A stretch of 64,000 nt of DNA from Cantharellus purpuraceus (taxonomy: Eukaryota > Basidiomycota > Agaricomycetes > Cantharellales > Hydnaceae): contig JALBUN010000031.1 of NCBI GenBank assembly GCA_025174535.1, positions 179,345 to 243,344 on the forward strand. Reading direction: 5' to 3'. Positions 58,030 through 64,000 of this stretch are shown piece by piece. The translations under genes were made by a program, and so were the position numbers. Under the pieces are notes generated by a model that made no database searches, was not told the DNA's origin, and saw nothing but the letters and a program-made list of their open reading frames with translations. Position 1 is the first letter of the stretch. The number at the start of each line of letters is the position of its first letter.

Positions 58030-59600
58030 GGTGTCATGGGAGACGCCTTAGATCCGGCGTTGAGAAGGCAAGGGCGGAGGGTGAGGAGGTGCATGAGGGT
58101 GCTAGTGGTGGAGCCTGGGTGGGCCTGGGCTTGCGTCTGCGGGGTATGTCCGGGAAAAACGATCTGAGCGAGGCGCCAGAGACCCCAATCCTTTGTTTAG
58201 AACAGAGAACATTCGACCTGGAAGCGTCTAAAGTGCCGACTTCATATAATCGATGATTGTTGGTGTCGAACATTGGCTGTAAGTGGCTAGACTGCACGTG
58301 AACTCAATATCGAACTATCCGTGTCTCGGATGAATCATATACCGAAACAATAGAACTCTTTGAAACAAATTTTCACAAAAGATTGACAGGATCTCCTGCT
58401 TATGGAAAAAGGCTAAAATTGGGTTTCAAACGTGCGATACACATCGACTACGGATCTTGGGCGATAAAAAAGAACCCGTGGGAGCCACAGCGTGTGTCAC
58501 TTGCGCCCTGAGGGTCGGTTGCGAAGCGCGCTATGGGACAGAGCTATCAGCTCGACATATCAATAATATCACGTACAAAAAATATTCCCCCACGCGTCTT
58601 TACGCCATTAACCGGGATTCTGATGCCCCATGACATTATCCCTTCGAAAAAGGCAATATTCTTGCTCATGGACAGCAACCTCGGGCATTCTCCAAGCACC
58701 ATCCCAGATACAGACCTATTAGGTGAGTACAAGGGCAGACCCCCAGGAGAATTCAGCTTGCGAAGAACGTCGGCAAAGCAACGTTCGTGTGGATGTGGAT
58801 AGTCACGTCTGAGATCCAGGCTCAGGGTAGTCACAGGGTTGATGGATACATGCACAATGTACACACCATATCTGTCACACTCATTTATGCACTTATATCG
58901 ATGTTGTGGACCCCATCGGTGGTATCCGAGGCATGACCACTGGAAAGTGGGAGTCAACTGGCGTGCCACAGGGCGAAATCAATTGTTCCCAGTAGATCCA
59001 GTTGCAGTTCTCACGCAGATGGATTTGTCCTTGAGCATTTGTGGTGCTGCCGAGAGTGAATTATTTCGTCCCAATCGTGCCCTCGAGCCTCGAGATATCG
59101 TCGCTATCCGAATCGGGAACTGATGAGTATTGAAACTCCGTGGCGCTTAGTGGCGTCCGCGGTGTTTCGCTATGTAGGTGGAATAGCCATTAGCCTGGGG
59201 CATCTATACGACGGCTGTGTCAGCAGGTTCCACGCAGTATTTATACCCCGTCTGTCCCTTGTTTCCACCCTCCAACTTCTACCTTTCCCGCTCCACTGGT
59301 ATGCCATGGCTTCCCAGTTTTGCGTTGTAGGCGTTATTGTCGTATCTCACCACAAATATATTGTCACCTCTTCCTATCCACATATTTTATTGGTAGCGAT
59401 GTTGTCTTCTGCGATGTTCCCCTTCCTCATCGTCACCTTCATATCTGTATCTGCGGATGTGACCATGTCTGACTCTGCGTTCAAGCCACTCCCATGGAGT
59501 GGACGTACACTTACTACCAGTGCACCGAGTATGTGCTCTCTCTCTTTCCTTTGTTGTTTGTATTTTTAATGCCGCGCTTTCCTCCTGCAGTTGATGAACG
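58030..59600 (+). repeat. Segmental duplication, copy 2
   Basis: Partner of 52680-54190, about 5.4 kb away in the same orientation. Divergence is high (many substitutions and small indels), so the duplication is old compared with the 173-bp tandem at 25.6 kb. Confidence 0.75.
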
Positions 59601-60638
59601 GCACCCGGTACAGAGCGTACTCTTGAACTTAAACAACATCACCCACCTCGACCGACAATGACAAGCGAGCAGCTCCTTTAAGGTCTTGTAGCTGCATGAG
59701 GCATTCTCCAAAATGGCCGTACCCTCGGCCGATTCGAATGCACCAACCGCCCCCACTGCACCGGGGCCCGCATTCATGGAGGAGCCATTGTCGATTCTGA
59801 TACCGAGGCCCTCGTCAAAGACCTCCTGGCTATCGAAAATCTCGCCCGTGCCGTAAATGTAGAACATGTGGTTGTTTATGGTATCCCCCGAGAATAAAAC
59901 TGACATTTCGTTGGGATTCCACATTGACTGCTGCATGGGAGGGGAGTTTTCACCGGGTTGGGTTTTCACCGGGTTGGGTTCATGTCAGATGGCCAGATCG
60001 TTGTCCACCTCCCTGAAATGGACCCAAAGGACGTTCAGGTGAGTTTCTTGTCTCCCACGTTTTTGACACGGAAATAATCTTGTCGCGCCTCTCTATTAGT
60101 GCCTTGATCTCAGCCTCGTAAGCGTAAGACCATGGTCCCAGCATGAATGACTGCATGGCCTGAGGATCGAACATGACAGGCTCGAAAATGCGGCCCCATA
60201 TAGGGGAATAGTCGGGAGGCTTGTTGTCACGGGTGTAGAATGGATGATTTGCTGCCGTAGCCCAACGTCATGTCCCAATCTGTCGCGTCTCCACGCACTG
60301 CAAGTGGCAATGGTCTCAATAGCCTTGATGCTCCAGCCAGTTGTGGGTTTATCGCGTCCTTGCATGTCTATCGCGGCGATTCCGCTCCACGCTATATTCA
60401 CAACAATCAACGCCTTGCTGAGACGGTTGTTCATCTGCTCCAACCTCTGAACTATGCATCCTTGCTATCTGTCGCCTTCTGACCAGTGGATGTCATCTGG
60501 CTCGTCACACCTCCGTGTTCCGTGACCATCACCCCGCGGCTGGTCATTCCACAGCTCCGTTATGTGCATATTGCGGAGCAGAGTGATATAGCAGCCTCCA
60601 ACATATGACAGGCAACTGCGCGTACATCCGCCTCTTAT

Positions 60639-61057
60639 TTGAATGCCTCCCTACGCAGTACCTTGACACTCTACATCCATTCAAGTTCGCCTCTGTCAGG
60701 CTTGGAGGGCTGCCCCCCCGATAGGTTGGAATGCATAGCACTTGCTCTCGTTGGTGAAAACTGGGCCGGTCCACCCACAGACTTGCCTCCATTGTTGTGC
60801 ACGTCAAAGACCATACATTCCAAGATATGTGTGCAAAATAACCCTTCTCTATACTCCAACATTTTGAATCAAAGTTTGATGCTTGGCCGGCGGTGCGCAG
60901 ACTCGGGGCAGGTTGCAGGGCTGCTAGAGCGAAGGCGAATGAGCTGATGAAGCGGTTCATGACCTTAAAACGGTTCAAATTCATCCCATTTCCTCAATTC
61001 ACGGCAGCCACAACAGTTCGTGACGATATGTGGTTTGTTTACGTGCTGTTCTTGTAA
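60639..61057 (+). pseudogene. Relic of a mushroom F-box-like family gene
   Basis: The + strand reads a segment typical of a large Agaricomycete family with F-box-like N-terminal helices: CPPDRLECIALALVGENW, GPPTDLPPLLCTSKTIH and NNPSLYSNI. One base is then missing in ATTTTGAATC (about 60861-60870), and the continuation SKFDAWPAVRRLGAG..LMKRFMTLKRF lies in the next frame. The conserved RDDMWFVY follows, and the frame ends at 61055-61057; a GTAAG there could be a splice donor. The remaining several hundred residues of the family are absent, replaced by the inverted repeats. The 146-codon leftward frame on the other strand is its shadow. Confidence 0.6.
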
Positions 61058-61224
61058 GACAACTCAAGGTCAGGAGCTTGTCTGGCGTCGGATCGTATTC
61101 GAATCCGGGATGATCATAACAGAATGCACCGGATAAAGAACGACATCCTTCATGTGCGTGGGCCCAGGACGAGAGTGCAGGGCAAGAATGTGGGTAATGC
61201 CTGTGTGGGCATTACCTGGAAAGA

Positions 61225-61317
61225 TTTCCAACTCACGCGACAAATCGCCGGTTGTGGCCAGAAATGAGTGCGGTATTGGTTTACCCACAACCGGCGATTT
61301 GCCGCGTGAGTTGGAAA
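61225..61317. repeat. 33-bp-arm inverted repeat
   Basis: Left arm 61225-61257 and right arm 61285-61317 are complementary over 33 bases with one mismatch, with a 27-base spacer. The arms read TTTCCAACTCACGCG... and its complement. Confidence 0.85.
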
Positions 61318-61414
61318 GATGACAACCGTCGACGATGACGAACCATACCATATCAAGATGACGCTCGGTCATCTTGATATGGTATGGTTCGTCATCGTCG
61401 ACGGTTGTCATCTT
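61316..61414. repeat. Perfect 47-bp-arm inverted repeat
   Basis: Left arm 61316-61362 and right arm 61368-61414 are exactly complementary, with only five bases (GCTCG) between them. The left arm begins AAGATGACAACCGTCGACG. It overlaps the end of the preceding inverted repeat by two bases. Confidence 0.95.
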
Positions 61415-62655
61415 GACCTTTATAGGCAACTTGTCCGTTACGCCGGCGTGAACAAGCTCGCATCTGAATATATCAACCCAGGGGGTCCATTTCACCGTGG
61501 GACCGAGTAGAACGACGGTTGGAAAGTTGACAATGAGGTCAATGGGTGGGATGGCTGTTTTGGTTCACGGATAAAGGTGCTTTCGAATTCTCATCCTTAG
61601 TTAATGAAACTCATTGCTAATTTCAGAGCGTATGGCAACTGAGACTGAAGAGGAGCGGCAGCGTTTGCTGAACAGCCTTGCTCACCTCTATATAGGGTCG
61701 TTCAAGGTAATTGGCTTGCTTCCTATCGCACACCTTTTGTCTAAAACTCTCCTAGTACACCTCGACACATGCTCCAATCACTTCCTTCTTTGACAATGTG
61801 CAGTTGGAGTGATAGAAGGTGACATCGGATTGATTCAGATGCCGGGTCGGAATGGCGTCGCATGTTGAGCTGTGTCCGGGTAGTGTAGTGGGATTATCTC
61901 TGGTTTTACGTCGAATACGTCGACCGCTTGTTTGTTGCATGATCGCGACTCTACATTCAACACCATATCATTGGTGGTTTCGTCTTTTCCTTGGTATCTT
62001 TAAGGGCAACACATTGTACTGCATACACACACAAATATATATATAGCCATACTCCATCCTTCCTGATCTTCACACTGAACATAATCTATCCATGTTGTCA
62101 TCAACCGCATCATTCACACTAGTGCATCATGCTGTCTTTCACCTTGCATGCCTTTTTGGCAAGCTAGGTCGCTTCACTGCAGAGAAGGGAGTTTATAACA
62201 GAAGCATAGATAACATGGGTGTACATCTGGTCGATGGCAACCTTCCGATCCTTTCCTAGAACGCAAACTCAACAGCATTCCTGGTGATGCGTTCGTGTTT
62301 TAACATTCGTTATGCAGAGAAATGTTTGGAGGCTTCGCAAGTGATATATGATGAAAGCGAGAAACATGATGATGATGGAACATGTGAAAGCATGAAGATA
62401 AACAGGCCGACTTCTGAAAGCTCTGGACGGAAGACCAAGAGGTCAAACCCAGAGGAGAAATAGGGGCAGAAAAGGCATGGGGTCAAGTGGTGTCAGCAAC
62501 GTTTAGCAAGGGTGAGAAGAACATGTTGCATGTCCTAATCATGCAGCACAATTAACTAAAAACATTCTCCACAGGCCAGAAGCAGCCTGAAACTGGGGCT
62601 GTCAGTTATGTCTTAATTCCAGCGCCTTGGAATGGAATTGACCCACCACGTATAT
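61415..62655. other. Gene-free subtelomeric tract
   Basis: Only short frames. It includes the second copy of the small duplication (61943-62010) and an (AC)n(AT)n-like run at about 62023-62044. Confidence 0.45.
61943..62010 (+). repeat. Small duplicated segment, copy 2
   Basis: Partner of 55438-55503. Together with the larger duplication it suggests that a block from ~52.7 to 55.5 kb was copied to ~58.0-62.0 kb and later enlarged by insertions. Confidence 0.7.
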
Positions 62656-62659
62656 CCTT

Positions 62660-62925
62660 GGACAGATGTGCAGGCACTGAGGTGTATGGAGGGATGTGTG
62701 TGTGTTCCTCATGTGCAGGCACTGAGGTGTATGGAGGGACGTGTGTGTGTTCCTCCTGGACACACGTGCAGGCACTGAGGTATATGGAGGGACATGTGTG
62801 TGTTCCTCCTAGCCACATGCAGGCACAGATGTGCACGTGTTTCTCCTGGACAGATGTGCAGGCATGGAGGCATATAGAGGGATGTGTGCGTGTTCCTCCT
62901 GGACAGACATGTGTGAGGGTGGAAG
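62660..62925. repeat. Minisatellite, about 40-57-bp units
   Basis: About five imperfect units containing GTGCAGGCACTGAGGT(G)TATGGAGGGA(C/T)(G/A)TGTGTGTGTTCCTC. Some units also carry CTGGACA. On the opposite strand it gives repeated HTHVPPYTSVPAH-like peptides, which are a consequence of the repeat. Confidence 0.85.
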
Positions 62926-62949
62926 AGGATGTGCAGAGAAAGACAAGAA

Positions 62950-63082
62950 GTGTGATGATAGATAGGGTAGAGGTGGTGTAGAGATGGTGTGGAGGTGGGG
63001 TAGAGATGGTGTAGAGGTGGTGTAGAGATGGTGTGGAGGTGGTGTAGAGGTGATGTAGAGATAGTGTAGAGGTGGAGTAGAG
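62950..63082. repeat. Minisatellite of 12-15-bp GGTGTAGAGAT-type units
   Basis: About ten units of GGTGTAGAGGT / GGTGTGGAGGT / GGTGTAGAGAT on a strongly purine-rich G/T strand. Confidence 0.85.
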
Positions 63083-63847
63083 ACAGTTCATGTGACCAGT
63101 AAATGCACTGAGTCAAGAGACATATCTGTGCGTGATGGATGAAACAATATATGAGGATCTGAAACCAAAAGAAGATGGAAATCATATATACATATAATAT
63201 ATGTAGATCTGAAATAATGTGTATGATATGTATGGATATGATATGTGCAGATGTAATGACACGGGTGCATGTGAAATGAAATGGTAAGGACCCGGCCCCA
63301 ATGGATTCACGCACAACTACTCTCTGCCCAACGCCATCTCATCCAGACGCACATACAAGGGGTGTAAATAATTTATGGGTAGCTATTTTTGAGTGTGTAT
63401 ATAGCACGCATGTCTTACGCACCTACGCCGATGCCCCAAGTCTTCTTAAAACGAACAGGACAACAATGTGTGTGGTATTCTAACAAAGTAGTCCGCGTCA
63501 TGCGTATTAAACGAAACAAGAGAGCACTATGGAAACCAGAAGCCCATACCCCAATATTTGTCAGGAAACTGCCTGCAAATGTCCGCAATCGCTGAAAGAG
63601 CGGTGTTACAACATGGAATTCACTTTGTAACGGGTCGACGGACCCTACCCGTATTATCCACCCTCCTACGGGGGTTCAGCCGTTGGAGGTGGCCAAATTC
63701 CCTCAAAAGGCAACCGCCAAGCAGGCGCCCCATGGAACATACCCCCATTAGGCAGGTTCAAAGGAACGTTCCATACGGCCCGTCCTGTTCCGCCCGGCCC
63801 ACCCCAGGCCCTGCTTTCCCCATAAGGCAGGTTCAACTGAACGCCTT
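63083..63847. other. Telomere-proximal sequence, no gene seen
   Basis: The 68-codon frame 63389-63595 (+) starts in a plausible context and is basic, but matches nothing I know. From ~63660 the composition turns CCC/GG-rich. A motif CCC(A/T)TAAGGCAGGTTCAA-type occurs twice (~63744 and ~63817), so this is already subtelomeric repeat territory. Confidence 0.4.
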
Positions 63848-63931
63848 CCAGACGCCCAATGGAACACCTCCCATGGAACCAGACGCCCAATGGAACCAGA
63901 CGCCCAATGGAACCAGACGCCCAATGGAACC
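63848..63931. repeat. 17-bp subtelomeric repeat
   Basis: The unit CCAGACGCCCAATGGAA occurs at 63848, 63879, 63896 and 63913. The last three are perfect head-to-tail copies. The array merges directly into the telomere through a final CCA. Confidence 0.9.
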
Positions 63932-64000
63932 AGGGTTAGGGTTAGGGTTAGGGTTAGGGTTAGGGTTAGGGTTAGGGTTAGGGTTAGGGTTAGGGTTAGG
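63932..64000 (+). repeat. Telomere, (TTAGGG)n
   Basis: 69 bases of uninterrupted TTAGGG repeats, eleven full or partial units, running to the window end with the G-rich strand 5' to 3'. This marks a right chromosome end. The array is cut by the window or assembly edge, so its true length is unknown. Confidence 0.97.

Larger units (their letters stand above)
55100..60638. other. Gene-poor subtelomeric tract
   Basis: 5.5 kb without a recognisable intact gene. It holds a short hairpin (55286-55328), one copy of a small duplication (55438-55503) and the second copy of the large segmental duplication (58030-59600). Frames such as 56979-57365 (-), 57501-57872 (+) and 59514-59969 (-) have no motif. 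A rightward exon-like piece at 59463-59529 (MSDSAFKPLPWSGRTL) ends in a GTATGT donor, and another at ~60000-60039 (GQIVVHLPEMDPKDVQ) ends in GTGAGT. The second recalls the end of a BTB domain. They may be scraps of a lost BTB gene. Confidence 0.4.

Noticed and set aside
59514..59969. 151-codon leftward frame (GPGAVGAVGAFESAEG)
   Set aside because: No family match. It overlaps the segmental duplication, and the other copy does not keep the frame.
59463..60039. BTB gene on the + strand between 59.4 and 60.1 kb
   Set aside because: Two exon-like scraps with donor sites recall BTB proteins, but the core VHKxxLxxxSxxF segment is not found and the intervening frames are closed.
60544..60984. 146-codon leftward frame from a true ATG
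   Set aside because: The opposite strand carries clear F-box-family homology over the same bases, so this is its shadow.
61020..61110. tRNA B-box-like TTCGAATCC at ~61095
   Set aside because: No A box or foldable arms upstream.
61070..61495. 141-codon leftward frame
   Set aside because: It runs through both inverted repeats, and its length is a by-product of the palindromes. The peptide matches no family.
62660..63082. CRISPR-like array
   Set aside because: Repeats are imperfect, units vary in length and spacers are not unique. This is a eukaryotic minisatellite.
62606..63314. Leftward frames with HTHxPPYTSVPAH-type repeats (161 and 201 codons)
   Set aside because: They are translations of the minisatellites and lack non-repetitive coding sequence.

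Overview
The window is the right-hand end of a fungal chromosome. The last 69 bases are a telomeric TTAGGG array. Gene style points to a basidiomycete, most likely an Agaricomycete: introns of 45-80 bp with GT-AG ends, many small exons, and protein families typical of mushroom-forming fungi (BTB/POZ, a nuclease-kinase CR-like family, METTL21-type methyltransferase, NCS1 and Amt transporters). I cannot name the genus.

Layout. The first ~43 kb carries normal, apparently expressed genes: an NCS1 purine/cytosine-type permease (576-3449, +), an MFS transporter relic (~4.15-4.54 kb), a full-length ABCA-type ABC transporter (6308-12702, -), a BTB protein (17237-18401, -), N-acetylglucosamine-6-phosphate deacetylase (18969-21403, -), a zinc-finger-like protein with duplicated exons (23751-25120, -), a decayed MAD1 fragment (27193-28196, +), a proline-rich NPF-motif protein (29307-31728, -), MPP6 (34139-34985, -) divergent from a METTL21-type methyltransferase (35045-36705, +), an ammonium transporter (37124-39894, +) and a nuclease-plus-kinase protein (40443-42935, -). 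Gene density then collapses. From ~43 kb to the telomere there are zinc-finger relics, a tRNA-like element, an F-box-family relic with a frameshift, diverged segmental duplications, large inverted repeats, minisatellites, a 17-bp subtelomeric repeat and finally the telomere.

Function. Three transport or catabolic genes concern nitrogen acquisition: nucleobases (NCS1), ammonium (Amt) and chitin-derived amino sugar (deacetylase). Placing them together as one physiological module is inference. MPP6 and the methyltransferase share a 59-bp divergent promoter. The most unusual protein is the nuclease-kinase fusion, which resembles the CR/Crinkler-type families. The most unusual DNA is a pair of abutting near-perfect inverted repeats at 61225-61414.

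Limits. All gene models were spliced by eye from reading frames and GT/AG sites. Assignments rest on recalled family motifs, not on searches.
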